Shown piece after piece: positions 8,403 through 18,121 of a stretch of 64,000 bases of DNA (within the stretch, counting starts at the first letter, position 1; the number at the start of each line of letters is the position of its first letter). Origin of the DNA: Ruminococcaceae bacterium AM07-15 (GTDB lineage: Bacteria; Bacillota; Clostridia; Oscillospirales; Butyricicoccaceae); NCBI GenBank assembly GCA_003477405.1, contig QUDE01000001.1, positions 124,001-188,000 on the forward strand, read 5' to 3'. The translations under genes and the position numbers were made by a program. The notes beneath the pieces are model-generated. The model was given only the letters and a program-made list of their open reading frames with translations. It was not told the DNA's origin and searched no databases.

Positions 8403-9904
8403 AGTTTTTTCAAAAGGTTCTCATAGAAGATCACACCGGCGGTATAGCTGCGGCAGGACAGATGCTCGTCGGGGCCGTGGACGGCGCTCAGTGTGGCATC
8501 ACTTACCGCCAGAGGGATAAACCGGATGATGTGATCGGAAAATTCCTGATAATGCTTGGTATCGGTGCCGGCAGGCATGATGGTGGGGATGCAGGGCAGG
8601 CGGCCAAAGGTCTCCTCCACCGCACCCTTTACCAGCTGATAGCCCGCTCCGGCCGTATCGGTGATGGCGGAGGGGTCCTGACAGGAAACCATTTCGATGG
8701 TCACCGGCAGGTCATCCAGCAAAGAACGCAGGTATTCCAGCAGTTTTTCCCCCGTGTCCCCCTGGAGGATGCGTGCATTGAGAAGGGCGGAAGCCGTCTC
8801 CGGCAGCACATTGGGGGCGCTGCCACCCTCCAGACAGGTGGCGGCAAAGGTGGAATGGAACAAAGCCGAAAGCTGCAGATTGTGCCGGGTGCCTCGGAAG
8901 AGCAGCGGACGGGTAAAGGGGAGATTGGCCACCATGGCCCGCTGCAAACTCCCCATGGCCGGGGCGGAAAACAGCAGGCATTGCTGCATCACCGGCAACA
9001 GCCTCTTGTGGAGGGGCGCTGCTTCGATGCGGCAGATGGCCTCGGACAGATACCCCGCCGCCGTATGCTGGGGAGGCATGGCGGCGTGTCCGGCCTTTTG
9101 CCGGGCGGTGAGCCGGAAGGTGGCCTGGCCCTTTTCCGCCACACCCAGAAGGGCGGCAGGGAAATTTTCTTTCCCCAGGTGAGCGGTGCTGATGGGAGTG
9201 CCCTCGTCCAGGATCAGATCAAAGTGCAATCCACGCATCTTCAGCTGCTTGGCGATCTGAGCAGCTCCTTCTTTGCCGCCGGTCTCCTCGTCGCAGCCAA
9301 AGGCCAGATACACATCCCGGCCTGGAGCAAAGCCATCCTGCAAAAGCTCTTCCACCGCCTGGAGAATGCCGCAAAGGGTGCCTTTGCAGTCCAGAGCGCC
9401 CCGGCCATAGATGGTCTCTTCTTTGATTTCTCCTTCAAAGGGAGGATGGGTCCAGTTCTGGCCCTCTGTGGGCACCACATCCATGTGGGCGCACAGCAGC
9501 ACCGGCCCCTTTTCCCCTTTTTCCGGGCAGCGCCACTGAAACAGAAGCCCATCCCCCGGGCAATCCAGCAGTCGCAGCCGGGAAAAAACCAGAGGAAAGC
9601 TTTCTTTCAACCAGCTCCGGAACTGGGACATGGCTTCTTTGTCCCCGGTGACGGTGGGGAAGCTCACCGCCTGGGAGAGCTTGCGGCACCATTCCTCGCT
9701 TTGCTTTTTGGAAGGCTCCGGCAGGTTAAGTTGGGCCTCGGTGTGGCGCACCCGCAGCCCCAGCCGGATGCTGCGCCACAGGAACAGCCCCACAGCGGCC
9801 AGCACCAGCAGAAGGAGAGCGCCGTTGACCCACAGGCCGTAGCGGTCGGTAAAGTTGCCGGCAAAAATCTGAAAGGAAGCCCACAGGTCATTAAGGAAGG
9901 TCAT
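8399..9904 (-). CDS. Membrane-anchored M20-family peptidase (carboxypeptidase S/PM20D1-like)
   Basis: A 501-aa di-zinc peptidase. One N-terminal transmembrane helix (about residues 27-47) is followed by M20 motifs: LLCAHMDVVP (about 140), GRGALDCKG (about 172), CDEETGG (about 212) and a C-terminal HGPDEH metal ligand. The internal domain AGHAAMPP is the usual dimerisation/lid segment. I chose ATG 9904 because GGAG lies 8 nt upstream; an in-frame GTG at 9913 is possible. It overlaps ribF by 14 bp, so it belongs to the same operon. Confidence 0.87.
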   Translation of the reverse strand: MTFLNDLWASFQIFAGNFTDRYGLWVNGALLLLVLAAVGLFLWRSIRLGLRVRHTEAQLNLPEPSKKQSEEWCRKLSQAVSFPTVTGDKEAMSQFRSWLKESFPLVFSRLRLLDCPGDGLLFQWRCPEKGEKGPVLLCAHMDVVPTEGQNWTHPPFEGEIKEETIYGRGALDCKGTLCGILQAVEELLQDGFAPGRDVYLAFGCDEETGGKEGAAQIAKQLKMRGLHFDLILDEGTPISTAHLGKENFPAALLGVAEKGQATFRLTARQKAGHAAMPPQHTAAGYLSEAICRIEAAPLHKRLLPVMQQCLLFSAPAMGSLQRAMVANLPFTRPLLFRGTRHNLQLSALFHSTFAATCLEGGSAPNVLPETASALLNARILQGDTGEKLLEYLRSLLDDLPVTIEMVSCQDPSAITDTAGAGYQLVKGAVEETFGRLPCIPTIMPAGTDTKHYQEFSDHIIRFIPLAVSDATLSAVHGPDEHLSCRSYTAGVIFYENLLKKL

Positions 9905-10817
9905 AGATATCACTCCGGTCTAAGGATTGGAGGAGCTGCTGGGTTTTCTTGGTGTCCCTTGCGATCTGCTCCACCAAAAGGGTGGCGTTTTCGAATTTCT
10001 GCTCTTCCCGCAGATAGGCCCAGAACCATACCCGCACCCGACGGCCGTAAAGGTCACCCTGAAAGCCGGTGAGGTGGGTTTCCATGGTGGGAGAGCCCTG
10101 GGCCCGGAAGGTGGGACGCATCCCCACATTGGTGAGAGAGGGCCAGGTTTCGCCCCCTTCCATTTGGGTCAGAGTGGCATAGACACCCACCCGGGGCCAT
10201 AGAGCCCCTTCCGGCGGGGTCAGGTTGATGGTGGGAATCCCCAAGCGGTGGCCCCGGCCATCGCCGTGGACGATCTCCCCGGCCAGGGAAAAGGGTCGGC
10301 CCAGACAGCGGAAGGCTTCCTGAGCATCCCCTTCCCGCAGAAGGGTGCGGATCAAAGTGGAGCTGACCGTTTTGCCCTTTTCCAGCACCGGCGAGGTCAC
10401 CCGGCAAAAAAGCCCCAGCTTCTGGCACAGTTCCAGGAGCAAAGAGGCGTTTCCCGCCGCTTTGGCGCCAAAATGGAAGTTGTCCCCGCAGCACAGGCCG
10501 CCGCAGCGGTAATCCTCTATCAGCATCCGGAGAAATTCCTCCGGGCTTTGGGCAGAAAAATGGGCATCAAAGGGGATCATGACGATCTCCTCCATGCCAT
10601 AGTGGGCAAACAAGGCCCTCCGCTCCTCCGGCGTGGTGAGAAGAGGCGGCGCGCTGCCGCCCACCACGCTCTGGGGGTGGTTTTCATAGGTAAAGACCCC
10701 CGGACGCATCCCCGTTTCCCGGGCCAGCTGCCGGGCGGTCTTCAGAATGGCCTGATGGCCTTTATGTACCCCGTCAAAAAAGCCCAGGGCATAGATCACT
10801 TTCTCTTGGCGGGACAT
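9891..10817 (-). CDS. ribF: Bifunctional riboflavin kinase/FAD synthetase
   Basis: A 308-aa enzyme that converts riboflavin to FMN and then FAD. The N-terminal FAD synthetase (nucleotidyltransferase) domain shows GFFDGVHKGHQ (residues 12-22) and SSTLIR (about 151). The C-terminal riboflavin-kinase domain shows GRGHRLGIPTINL (about 190) and TNVGMRPTF (about 228). The length matches the bacterial family. It lies 9 bp downstream of truB, the usual neighbour in Firmicutes. Confidence 0.96.
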   Translation of the reverse strand: MSRQEKVIYALGFFDGVHKGHQAILKTARQLARETGMRPGVFTYENHPQSVVGGSAPPLLTTPEERRALFAHYGMEEIVMIPFDAHFSAQSPEEFLRMLIEDYRCGGLCCGDNFHFGAKAAGNASLLLELCQKLGLFCRVTSPVLEKGKTVSSTLIRTLLREGDAQEAFRCLGRPFSLAGEIVHGDGRGHRLGIPTINLTPPEGALWPRVGVYATLTQMEGGETWPSLTNVGMRPTFRAQGSPTMETHLTGFQGDLYGRRVRVWFWAYLREEQKFENATLLVEQIARDTKKTQQLLQSLDRSDIYDLP

Positions 10818-10826
10818 ACCGTTTCC

Positions 10827-11735
10827 TCATTCCCCAAAAATTTTATGGCAGAAGATGGCCGGCGGCCCCATGTCCAGCAGACCGCCTTTGCCGGTCATCA
10901 GAAACTCCCCATCTGGCGTATACACCCGGCACAGGGAATCCACCGGGGGGATCGCCCCGGAGAGCAGATGCTTCTGGGCGGCATGGGCACCGTTGCGGGC
11001 CCGCTTGGCCCCTTCTTCGGTAAGGGTGACCGCGGGCAGGGAGGCAAAGAGCCTGTCCACTGGCAGGATGTGCTGCTGCAATGTGTCCTCTTTCACCAGC
11101 TGCTCCACTTCCCCCAAAGTCAGAGCGTCTTCCAGAGAGAAATCTCCGGCCTGCACCCGGGTCAGGGCGCTCATGGCGCCGCCGCAGCCTAGGCGCTGGC
11201 CCAGGTCGTGGCACAGGGTGCGGATATAGGTGCCCTTGGAGCAGCGTACCCGCAGTTTTCCCCGAGGGGGATCAAAGGACAAAAGCTCCAGCAGAGGCAG
11301 GGCGATAAACCGGCTCTCCCGCTCCACTTCCTTGCCCTTGCGGGCCAGGTCGTAGAGCCGTACCCCGTCCTTTTGAATGGCGGAGTACATGGGAGGCACC
11401 TGATCGTATCCCCCTTCAAAGGAGGAAAGGGCCTGCCGCAGTTGGCTTTCTGTCACATCCACCGGCGCTTCTGCCAAAACATTGCCGGTGGTATCCTGGG
11501 TGTCGGTCTCAACTCCCAGTATAAAATCAGCGATATATTCCTTTTCGGCGCCGGAAGCATATTCGCTGGCCCGGGTGGCCTTGCCCAGCAGCATCACCAG
11601 CAGACCCTGGGCCATGGGGTCCAGGGTGCCGGCGTGACCGATGCGGCGGAAGCGCAGGATGCCCCGCAGCTTGGCCACCGCATCGTGGGAAGTGAAACCC
11701 GGCTCTTTGTTCAAAAGCAGGATGCCATTATACAT
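10827..11735 (-). CDS. truB: tRNA pseudouridine(55) synthase
   Basis: A 302-aa enzyme that makes Psi55 in the TPsiC loop. The catalytic Asp is in GHAGTLDPMAQGLL (about residues 34-47). The N-terminus GILLLNKEPGFTSHD and the RxKG-like SALTRVQAG region are typical. The C-terminal PUA-like end is present. It overlaps nrnA by 8 bp within the translation operon. Confidence 0.96.
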   Translation of the reverse strand: MYNGILLLNKEPGFTSHDAVAKLRGILRFRRIGHAGTLDPMAQGLLVMLLGKATRASEYASGAEKEYIADFILGVETDTQDTTGNVLAEAPVDVTESQLRQALSSFEGGYDQVPPMYSAIQKDGVRLYDLARKGKEVERESRFIALPLLELLSFDPPRGKLRVRCSKGTYIRTLCHDLGQRLGCGGAMSALTRVQAGDFSLEDALTLGEVEQLVKEDTLQQHILPVDRLFASLPAVTLTEEGAKRARNGAHAAQKHLLSGAIPPVDSLCRVYTPDGEFLMTGKGGLLDMGPPAIFCHKIFGE

Positions 11736-12687
11736 AACCCAGTTCCTCCTGGGCGGCTTTCACCAGCCGGGAAAGGCAGTCCTCCCCCTCCCCTTCCAGA
11801 GTGCAGCCAGCCGCACGGGCATGACCGCCGCCGCCGAAACGGGCGCACAGACGGGAGGCATCCACCGGCGCATCGGTGCGCACCGAGCCTTTGAAGCGGC
11901 CCGGCCCCACCTGACTGAGCAGGATGGAGCAGCACACCCCTTCGATCTGCCGGGGCAGGGCCGACAGGTTGTCCAGCTCATCCTTGGTGGCCTCCAGCCG
12001 GTCCAGAGCTTCCTTGGTCAGGCATACTGCGGCAATCTTCCCCTGGGCCGAAAGCTGAATGTTCTGGAACACATGGTTTTCCACCTGGATGCGCTTCCAG
12101 CTTTTCGTCTCAAAAAGCTGCCGGTTCAGGCGGGAGAAATCCGCCCCGTTTTCCATGCACAAAGCGGCGATCCGATGGGTCTGGGGTGTGGTGTTGGAAT
12201 AGCAGAAACAGCCGGTATCGGTGGAGATGGCGGTGTAAACAGCGTCGCAGAACAAGGGCGCAGGAGAATAGCCCAGTTTTTCCCCCAGCAGCCAGATCAG
12301 CTCTCCGGTGGCCGCACAGCTGGCGTCCAGCAGAGTGCTTTTTGCGTAGCCTGTGTTGGAGGGGTGGTGGTCGATGCACAGATCCACCCGATCCCCAAAG
12401 GGCGCAGCATTTTTGCACAAAAGCTCCCGGGTGGCCACATCGGTGGCCACCACGGCCCCGGGCACAAAGCCCTCCGGAGCCAGCAGATCGCCGCACAAAA
12501 AGCCCAGTCGGGGCGTCAGGTCCTCATTGGGCAAAAGGAACGCCTGCTTTCCCAGTCCCCGCAGCAGACGGCACAGGGCGCTGCCGGAGCCGATGGTATC
12601 CCCATCGGGACGGCCATGGGTCAGGATGAGGAAGTCATCCCCTTGCCGGAGAAAATCGGCGGCTTCATTCAGCGTCAGCGTCGTCAT
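11728..12687 (-). CDS. nrnA: DHH-family phosphoesterase, NrnA-like (oligoribonuclease/pAp phosphatase)
   Basis: A 319-aa cytoplasmic nuclease degrading short oligoribonucleotides and possibly pAp. The DHH domain has LTHGRPDGDTIGSG (about 22-35), the signature DHHPSN (about 110), and the DHHA1 domain ends with RFGGGGHARAAGC (about 291). The ATG at 12687 is preceded by GAGGA 6 nt upstream and lies inside rbfA (23-bp overlap), so translation is probably coupled. The same rbfA-nrnA-truB-ribF order is common in clostridia. Confidence 0.93.
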   Translation of the reverse strand: MTTLTLNEAADFLRQGDDFLILTHGRPDGDTIGSGSALCRLLRGLGKQAFLLPNEDLTPRLGFLCGDLLAPEGFVPGAVVATDVATRELLCKNAAPFGDRVDLCIDHHPSNTGYAKSTLLDASCAATGELIWLLGEKLGYSPAPLFCDAVYTAISTDTGCFCYSNTTPQTHRIAALCMENGADFSRLNRQLFETKSWKRIQVENHVFQNIQLSAQGKIAAVCLTKEALDRLEATKDELDNLSALPRQIEGVCCSILLSQVGPGRFKGSVRTDAPVDASRLCARFGGGGHARAAGCTLEGEGEDCLSRLVKAAQEELGYV

Positions 12688-13042
12688 GGTGTTCCTCCTG
12701 AAGCTCGGGCAGCTGATGGAGCAGCTGGTTGATGTGGGCGCCCTCCTGGATGGAGTCGTCCAGAACAAACACCAGCTCCGGGGTGTAACGCAGGCTCAGG
12801 CTGTGGGCCAGTTCCCGCCGCAGATAGCCCGAGCAGGATTTCAGACCCTTTTTCAGTTCTTTCATATCGAACTGGCCCAGGGTGCTGAGATAGACCTTGC
12901 ACCAGCGCAGGTCATTGGTCACTTCGCATCGGACGATGCTGAGCAGTCCGCCGCCCAGACGGGGATCTTTGACGGTGGGCAGCAGCCGGGCCAGTTCCCG
13001 CATCACTTCTTCGTTGATACGGCCGATTCGGTTGGAAGGCAT
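12665..13042 (-). CDS. rbfA: 30S ribosome-binding factor A
   Basis: A 125-aa KH-type fold that helps mature the 16S 5' end. It begins MPSNRIGRINEEVMREL and contains VKDPRLGGG and LVFVLDDSIQEGAHIN, both characteristic. The C-terminal acidic tail is short. It lies between infB and nrnA; a perfect intercistronic hairpin separates it from infB. Confidence 0.95.
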   Translation of the reverse strand: MPSNRIGRINEEVMRELARLLPTVKDPRLGGGLLSIVRCEVTNDLRWCKVYLSTLGQFDMKELKKGLKSCSGYLRRELAHSLSLRYTPELVFVLDDSIQEGAHINQLLHQLPELQEEHHDDADAE

Positions 13043-13102
13043 AAAAAAGCCCCCTTTCCTGTAATAATGAAAATTTCCGGGGAAAAGTCCCCTCTTTCCA
13101 GT

Positions 13103-13134
13103 ATCCCCGCGGGATAGAATTATCCCGCGGGGAT
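13103..13134. other. Perfect 14-bp hairpin in the infB-rbfA gap
   Basis: ATCCCCGCGGGATA is followed by loop GAAT and its exact complement. Neither strand has a T-run after it, so it is not a standard terminator. A role as an RNA-processing or stabilising stem between infB and rbfA is inference. Confidence 0.6.
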
Positions 13135-13154
13135 CGGTGAAAAACGGTGTTTTT

Positions 13155-15488
13155 TTACCGTTTGATCTCTTCCATCACGAAGGCCTCGATCACATCGCCT
13201 TCCTTGATGTCGTTGTATTTTTCAAAGCTCATGCCGCATTCATAGCCGGAAGACACTTCCTTGGCGTCGTCCTTAAAGCGGCGGAGGGTGGACAGCACGC
13301 CTTCGTGGATGACGATGTTGTCCCGCACGATACGAACCTGGGCGGCCCGCTGCACCTTGCCGTCGGTGACATAGCAGCCGGCGATGGTGCCCACACCGGA
13401 GACCTTGAAGGTCTGGCGCACTTCGGCGTGGCCGATGACCACTTCCTGGAATTTGGGAGCCAGCATGCCCTTCATGGCCGACTCGATCTCCTCCAGGCAG
13501 TCGTAGATGATCCGGTAGGTGCGGATTTCCACATCCTGACGGGCGGCGCTGTCGGCGGCGGCCGGCTCAGGACGCACATTGAAGCCAACGATAATGGCGC
13601 CGGAGGCGGCGGCCAGCATCACATCGGATTCGTTGATGCCGCCTACGCCGGAATGGATGACCTGCACCCGCACTTCCTCGTTGGACAGCTTGCGCAGGGA
13701 TGCAGTAACCGCTTCGGCGCTGCCCTGCACATCGGCCTTGACGATGATGTTGAAGTCCTTGACTTCGCCCTCTTTGATGTGGCTGAACAGGTTTTCCAGG
13801 GTGATCTTTTCCTGCATCTTGGCCTTTTCGTCTTTTTCCTCGGTTTTCCGCTGTTCGGCCAGCTCACGAGCCATGCGCTCGTCCTCTACGGCGTAGAACA
13901 GGTCACCGGCGTCAGGCACTTCGGAAAGACCGATGATCTCCACCGGCATGGAAGGACCGGCGCTGTCCAGCTTGCGGCCACGGTCGTCAGTCATGGCACG
14001 CACACGGCCCACGGTCTTGCCGGCGATGACGATATCGCCGGTGCGCAGGGTGCCGTTCTGGATGAGGATGGTGGCCACAGGGCCGCGGCCACGGTCCAGC
14101 TTGGCTTCGATGACGGTGCCCTTGGCCCGGCGATCCGGGTTGGCCTTCAGCTCCTGGATGTCGGCGGTGAGCAGCACCATTTCCAGCAGGTTGTCGATGC
14201 CGATCTTCTGCTTGGCCGAGATGTTGCACACGATGGTATCGCCGCCCCACTCTTCGGGCACCAGCTCATACTCGGTGAGCTGCTGGAGCACTCGGTCGGG
14301 GTTGGCGCCTTCTTTGTCGATCTTGTTCACCGCCACGATAATGGGCACACCGGCGGCTTTGGCGTGGTTGATGGCTTCCACTGTCTGGGGCATGACGCCG
14401 TCGTCGGCAGCCACCACCAGGATGGCCACATCGGTGACCTGAGCACCACGGGCCCGCATGGAGGTAAAGGCAGCGTGGCCGGGGGTATCCAGGAAGGTGA
14501 TCAGACGGTCGTCCAGCTGTACCTGATAGGCGCCGATGTGCTGGGTGATGCCGCCGGCTTCCCCTTCGGTGACATGGGCATGACGGATGGCGTCCAGCAG
14601 GGAGGTTTTGCCGTGGTCAACATGGCCCATCACCACAACCACAGGAGGTCTGGGCTGCAGGTTCTTTTCGTCGTCGGTGCTGTCGTCGATGAGTTTTTCC
14701 TCGATGGTGACGATGACTTCGTGCTCCACCTTGGCGCCGAATTCCTCGGCCACAAGGCTGGCGGTGTCAAAGTCCACACTCTGGGACACATTGGCCATGA
14801 CGCCCAGCTTCATCAGCTGCTTGATCACATCGGCAGCGGTCTTTTTCAGCCGCACAGCCAGCTCGCCCACATTGATCTCATCGGGGATGAGCACCTTCAG
14901 CTGCACTTTCTTGGCTTTTTCCTGCATCTGCAGGCGGCGCAGGCGCTCCTGCTCCTCCTGGCGCTTTTTATTGCTCACAAAGCCCCGGCGGTCGGCCTGG
15001 CGCTTGATCTTCTGCTTGCCCTGGGGGGTGTTGTTGATCTTCTGGGCCCGCTCGGGAACCAGCTGATCCATCCGCTCATCGTATTTGGAAAGGTCCACCG
15101 AGTTGCCCCGGGTGTCCACACGGGTGGTGCGGGGGCCTTTGGTGGAGGAAGTGGGCTGCTGCTCGATGACAACTTTCCCCTGCTCCTTCTGCGGCTCGGC
15201 GGTCTTCTGAGCCTTGGGCTGCTCTTTCTGCTGCTTTTCCAGGATGCGCTTTTCCGATTCCTGGCGCCGCTTCTGGGCGGCTTCGGCAGCGGGAGCAAAG
15301 ACCTGATCCAGGCTCTCCACCTGGTTCTTCTGGGTCAGATATTCAAAGATCACATCCAGCTCCGGCTCCTTCAGGGCCTGTGCATTGCTTTTGGGCGCCT
15401 GAAGATAATCGCCCAGAATCTCGGCGATCTCCTTGTTGGGGCGGCCAAAGTCCTTGGCCACATCACTTACCCGGTATTTTATCATCAT
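13155..15488 (-). CDS. infB: Translation initiation factor IF-2
   Basis: A 777-aa GTPase that brings initiator tRNA to the 30S subunit. The N-terminal IF2_N region ([19 protein letters not shown]) is followed by a Gln/Lys-rich linker to about residue 180 and a second IF2_N repeat. The G domain has [14 protein letters not shown] (about 287), DTPGHAAF (about 334) and NKID (about 388). Domains II-IV complete the protein. ATG codons at 15488 and 15485 are both possible starts behind GGGGG. Confidence 0.97.
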   Translation of the reverse strand: MMIKYRVSDVAKDFGRPNKEIAEILGDYLQAPKSNAQALKEPELDVIFEYLTQKNQVESLDQVFAPAAEAAQKRRQESEKRILEKQQKEQPKAQKTAEPQKEQGKVVIEQQPTSSTKGPRTTRVDTRGNSVDLSKYDERMDQLVPERAQKINNTPQGKQKIKRQADRRGFVSNKKRQEEQERLRRLQMQEKAKKVQLKVLIPDEINVGELAVRLKKTAADVIKQLMKLGVMANVSQSVDFDTASLVAEEFGAKVEHEVIVTIEEKLIDDSTDDEKNLQPRPPVVVVMGHVDHGKTSLLDAIRHAHVTEGEAGGITQHIGAYQVQLDDRLITFLDTPGHAAFTSMRARGAQVTDVAILVVAADDGVMPQTVEAINHAKAAGVPIIVAVNKIDKEGANPDRVLQQLTEYELVPEEWGGDTIVCNISAKQKIGIDNLLEMVLLTADIQELKANPDRRAKGTVIEAKLDRGRGPVATILIQNGTLRTGDIVIAGKTVGRVRAMTDDRGRKLDSAGPSMPVEIIGLSEVPDAGDLFYAVEDERMARELAEQRKTEEKDEKAKMQEKITLENLFSHIKEGEVKDFNIIVKADVQGSAEAVTASLRKLSNEEVRVQVIHSGVGGINESDVMLAAASGAIIVGFNVRPEPAAADSAARQDVEIRTYRIIYDCLEEIESAMKGMLAPKFQEVVIGHAEVRQTFKVSGVGTIAGCYVTDGKVQRAAQVRIVRDNIVIHEGVLSTLRRFKDDAKEVSSGYECGMSFEKYNDIKEGDVIEAFVMEEIKR

Positions 15489-15491
15489 AGG

Positions 15492-15914
15492 TTATATTCC
15501 CCCTTTGCGTCTGTGAGAACCGGCGCCTTTGCCCTGGGCCCGGTCGATCTTCTTCTGTTTCCGTTTTTTCTCCCGGGCCAGGCGCTCTGACAGGGCCTGG
15601 GCGGTCTCTTCCATCTGGCATTTGCGGCACAGGGACAGGGCGAAACCGGTGTCGGTGACGGCGAAAGCCGCACATTCCCGCATCCCCAGCGCGCCGCCCA
15701 GTTCCTCTTTGGAACAAGGGAGGGTGATGTGGGACACCTGGTATTGTTTCGCCACGGCCTGGGCCTGGCCCATGGTGTTGTCTCCGGCGTTCTGGGCCAG
15801 TACCATCAGCCGTGCCTTGTGGGTGCGGGCGGCATCATAGGCGTTTTCGCCGCCGATGGCCAGGCTGCCCGCTTTTTTCATCAGGCCGATAAAGGCCAAA
15901 AGATTATTCTCCAT
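15492..15914 (-). CDS. ylxQ: L7Ae/L30e-like ribosomal protein, YlxQ type
   Basis: A 140-aa protein whose first 100 residues have the L7Ae kink-turn-binding fold: LAFIGLMKKAGSLAIGGENA then ARLMVLAQNAGDNT. It carries a strongly basic C-terminal tail (ARGKKKR-type clusters, residues 115-140) that is longer than in many YlxQ proteins. It overlaps ylxR by 11 bp and lies 3 bp before infB, the conserved ylxR-ylxQ-infB order. Confidence 0.9.
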   Translation of the reverse strand: MENNLLAFIGLMKKAGSLAIGGENAYDAARTHKARLMVLAQNAGDNTMGQAQAVAKQYQVSHITLPCSKEELGGALGMRECAAFAVTDTGFALSLCRKCQMEETAQALSERLAREKKRKQKKIDRAQGKGAGSHRRKGGI

Positions 15915-16185
15915 CCTGGGCCCCTTCCTCCATCAGCTGCTGCCGCAGAGTGTCATAGACCTCATCGGGGATCTGGCAATCCAGCGCCCGGGCCAATGCA
16001 CGGGTCTTGATGGCCTTTTCCAGACAGGAGACGCTTTTGCACAGATAGGCGCCCCGGCCGGGAGCCTTGCCCTTGGGGTCATAGACGATGTCCCCCTGGG
16101 GCGTGCGGGTGATCCGGGCCAGTTGGGGTTTTTCCTTTTGCTGACGGCAGGCCACGCATTGGCGCACCGGGATCTTTTTTGGCAT
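15904..16185 (-). CDS. ylxR: YlxR-family RNA-binding protein (DUF448)
   Basis: A 93-aa basic protein beginning MPKKIPVRQCVACRQQKEK with the conserved Cys pair and the family core GRGAYLCKSVSCLEKAIK (about 47-64). Members lie between nusA and ylxQ/infB and have been linked to RNA binding; the exact role is unsettled. Confidence 0.92.
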   Translation of the reverse strand: MPKKIPVRQCVACRQQKEKPQLARITRTPQGDIVYDPKGKAPGRGAYLCKSVSCLEKAIKTRALARALDCQIPDEVYDTLRQQLMEEGAQDGE

Positions 16186-16236
16186 GATACCCTCCTCCTG
16201 TCTTCTGTCCCGGGATTTCCCCGGGGGTCTTGCTTT

Positions 16237-17355
16237 TTATTCTTCCGTTTCTTCGGTTACTGCAGCGGCATCGGCCAGGGCCTTTTCCAGGGCCTGGGAC
16301 TGGGGTTTGATGTCGATCTTCCAGCCGGTGAGCTTGGCGGCCAGACGGGCGTTCTGCCCTTCCTTGCCGATGGCCAGGGACAGCTGGTCGTCGGGCACCA
16401 CTACGCTGCAGCTTTTGCCGTCGGCGATGGGGGTGACCAGCAGCACATCCGCCGGAGACAGAGCCTCGGCCACAAACTGCACCGGATCGTCGGAATATTT
16501 AATAATGTCGATCTTTTCGCCCTGGAGCTCTTCCACGATGCCGGCCACACGGGAACCACGGGGGCCGACGCAGGCGCCGATGGGGTCCACATTTTCATCG
16601 GTGCTGGATACGGCGATCTTGGTGCGGCTGCCCGCTTCCCGGGCGATGGAGTTGATGAGCACAGTGCCGTCGTGAATTTCGGGCACTTCCAGCTCAAACA
16701 GCCGCTTGACCAGTCCCGGATGGGTGCGGGAAATGATCATCTGAGGGCCTTTGACGCCCCGGCGCACTTCCACCAGATAAACCTTCAGCCGCTGGCCTTC
16801 CCGGATGGTCTCGTTCTTTACCTGCTCGGCCGCAGGGAGGATGGCCTCGGTCTTTTCTCTTCCGGTGCCCAATTCCAGGATCACTGTGCCGTAGCGGGGA
16901 TCGATGCGGGTGACGGTGCCATTGAGGATCTCGTGCTCTTTGGAGGCAAACTCATCGGCCACCATGCCTCGCTCGGCCTCACGGATGCCCTGGATGATCA
17001 CCTGCTTTGCCGTCTGGGTGGCGATGCGGCCGAATTTGCTGGCGTCGATGTCGATGCGGATCTCGTCGCCCACAGAGGCCTTGGAGGAATACTGGAGCGC
17101 TTCCTCCAGAGAGATCTCGGTGGCCGGGTTGAGCACTTCGTCCACTACGGTCTTGACAGCGTGCATGGCGATGGCGCCTGTTTCCGGGTGGATCTCCACA
17201 AATACATTATCCAAAGCGGCGCTTTGGGCGTCTTTTTTATAGATGGCCTTGTAGGCGGCGGCCAGAGCCTGGGCGATGCGGTCCAGCATATAATCTTTCT
17301 TGATGCCCTTTTCCTTTTCCAGATCGGTCAGGGCCTGCATCAGTTCAGCGTTCAT
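16237..17355 (-). CDS. nusA: Transcription termination/antitermination factor NusA
   Basis: A 372-aa RNA polymerase-binding factor. The N-terminal RNAP-binding domain ([17 protein letters not shown]) is followed by S1 (about residues 135-200) and two KH domains, with [19 protein letters not shown] (about 230) and [13 protein letters not shown] (about 295). It lacks the C-terminal acidic repeats of proteobacteria, as is usual in Firmicutes. The ATG at 17355 follows AAGGAGAAGG; upstream in-frame codons overlap rimP and are unlikely starts. Confidence 0.96.
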   Translation of the reverse strand: MNAELMQALTDLEKEKGIKKDYMLDRIAQALAAAYKAIYKKDAQSAALDNVFVEIHPETGAIAMHAVKTVVDEVLNPATEISLEEALQYSSKASVGDEIRIDIDASKFGRIATQTAKQVIIQGIREAERGMVADEFASKEHEILNGTVTRIDPRYGTVILELGTGREKTEAILPAAEQVKNETIREGQRLKVYLVEVRRGVKGPQMIISRTHPGLVKRLFELEVPEIHDGTVLINSIAREAGSRTKIAVSSTDENVDPIGACVGPRGSRVAGIVEELQGEKIDIIKYSDDPVQFVAEALSPADVLLVTPIADGKSCSVVVPDDQLSLAIGKEGQNARLAAKLTGWKIDIKPQSQALEKALADAAAVTEETEE

Positions 17356-17377
17356 TTCTGCCTTCTCCTTCTTTCCT

Positions 17378-17845
17378 TCAACCTTTGATGGATGTAAAAT
17401 CAAAATATTCCCGGCAGCCGGCCACATCCCCCATGGGATAGCAGACCCCGTCCACTGTCAGGGAATCGCCGTCATAGTTTTCCAGAACGCCCACCTTGGT
17501 TTTCTGGCCGTCATGGGGCTTATAAAAAGAAAGCTCCACCCGGCGGCCCAGAGCCCACTGGAAGTGTTCCGGCCGGCGCAGCGCCCGCTCCATGCCGGCG
17601 GAGGAGACGCAGAGGGTATAGGGGGGCAGGCTATTGAATTCCGGCGCATCCAGCAGAGGGTCGATGGCCCGGCTGACATATTCGCAGTCCTCGATGTCCA
17701 CACCGCTTTCCTTATCCACCACCACGGTGAGCAGATACCGGGGCCCTTCCTTTTCGAAAGTCACATCCCATAGCGTCAGGCCACGATGGGCCACAGGCTC
17801 ACGGCACATGGCATTCACCTTTTCCAGCAGCACCTTTGTCTGCAT
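17378..17845 (-). CDS. rimP: Ribosome maturation factor RimP
   Basis: A 155-aa 30S assembly factor. The N-terminal domain shows GLTLWDVTFEKEGPRYLL and DIEDCEYVSRAIDPLLD; the conserved VSSAGMERALRRPEHF follows at about residue 85; the C-terminus is a small SH3-like domain. I chose the ATG at 17845 because GGAGG lies 7 nt upstream; the ATG at 17851 would sit on top of the ribosome site. First gene of the nusA operon. Confidence 0.95.
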   Translation of the reverse strand: MQTKVLLEKVNAMCREPVAHRGLTLWDVTFEKEGPRYLLTVVVDKESGVDIEDCEYVSRAIDPLLDAPEFNSLPPYTLCVSSAGMERALRRPEHFQWALGRRVELSFYKPHDGQKTKVGVLENYDGDSLTVDGVCYPMGDVAGCREYFDFTSIKG

Positions 17846-17881
17846 ATCCATCCCTCCTATTTTGGTCTTTTCAATAAGAAA

Positions 17882-17902
17882 GAGTGGGTCACCCCACTCT
17901 CA
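17882..17902 (-). promoter_or_regulatory. Terminator-like hairpin in the rimP-nusA leader
   Basis: AGAGTGGG pairs with CCCACTCT, followed on the minus strand by TTCTTATT. It lies between the operon promoter and rimP, so it could attenuate the operon. NusA-linked autoregulation is inference. Confidence 0.45.
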
Positions 17903-17931
17903 GCGTTACACTCTACGAATAAAACATACAT

Positions 17932-17960
17932 AGTATACCATTCTCCTTTGTCAAAAGCAA
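17932..17960 (-). promoter_or_regulatory. Promoter of the rimP-nusA-infB operon
   Basis: -35 TTGCTT (plus 17955-17960), 17-bp spacer, -10 TATACT (plus 17932-17937). Confidence 0.65.
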
Positions 17961-18032
17961 GAGCCGCCGGGGGTATTTCCCAAAAAACCACCCTCGTTCA
18001 CGGTTTTTTCATAGGGGTTTCACAGCTTATTC

Positions 18033-18062
18033 TTGATTTGAAGCGCTGGAATTTATTATAAT
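18033..18062 (+). promoter_or_regulatory. Promoter of the zinc-ribbon membrane protein gene
   Basis: -35 TTGATT (18033-18038), 18-bp spacer, -10 TATAAT (18057-18062), 60 bp before the ATG. Confidence 0.65.
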
Positions 18063-18121
18063 AAGAGCAGCAAGGGTTGCTTCTCTTTTTTTGGAAAGCA
18101 CCTGGAAAGGAGCCGTTCCTT

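Noticed and set aside
13137..15590. An 817-codon open frame on the plus strand opposite infB
   Set aside because: Antisense shadow; infB on the minus strand has all GTPase motifs.
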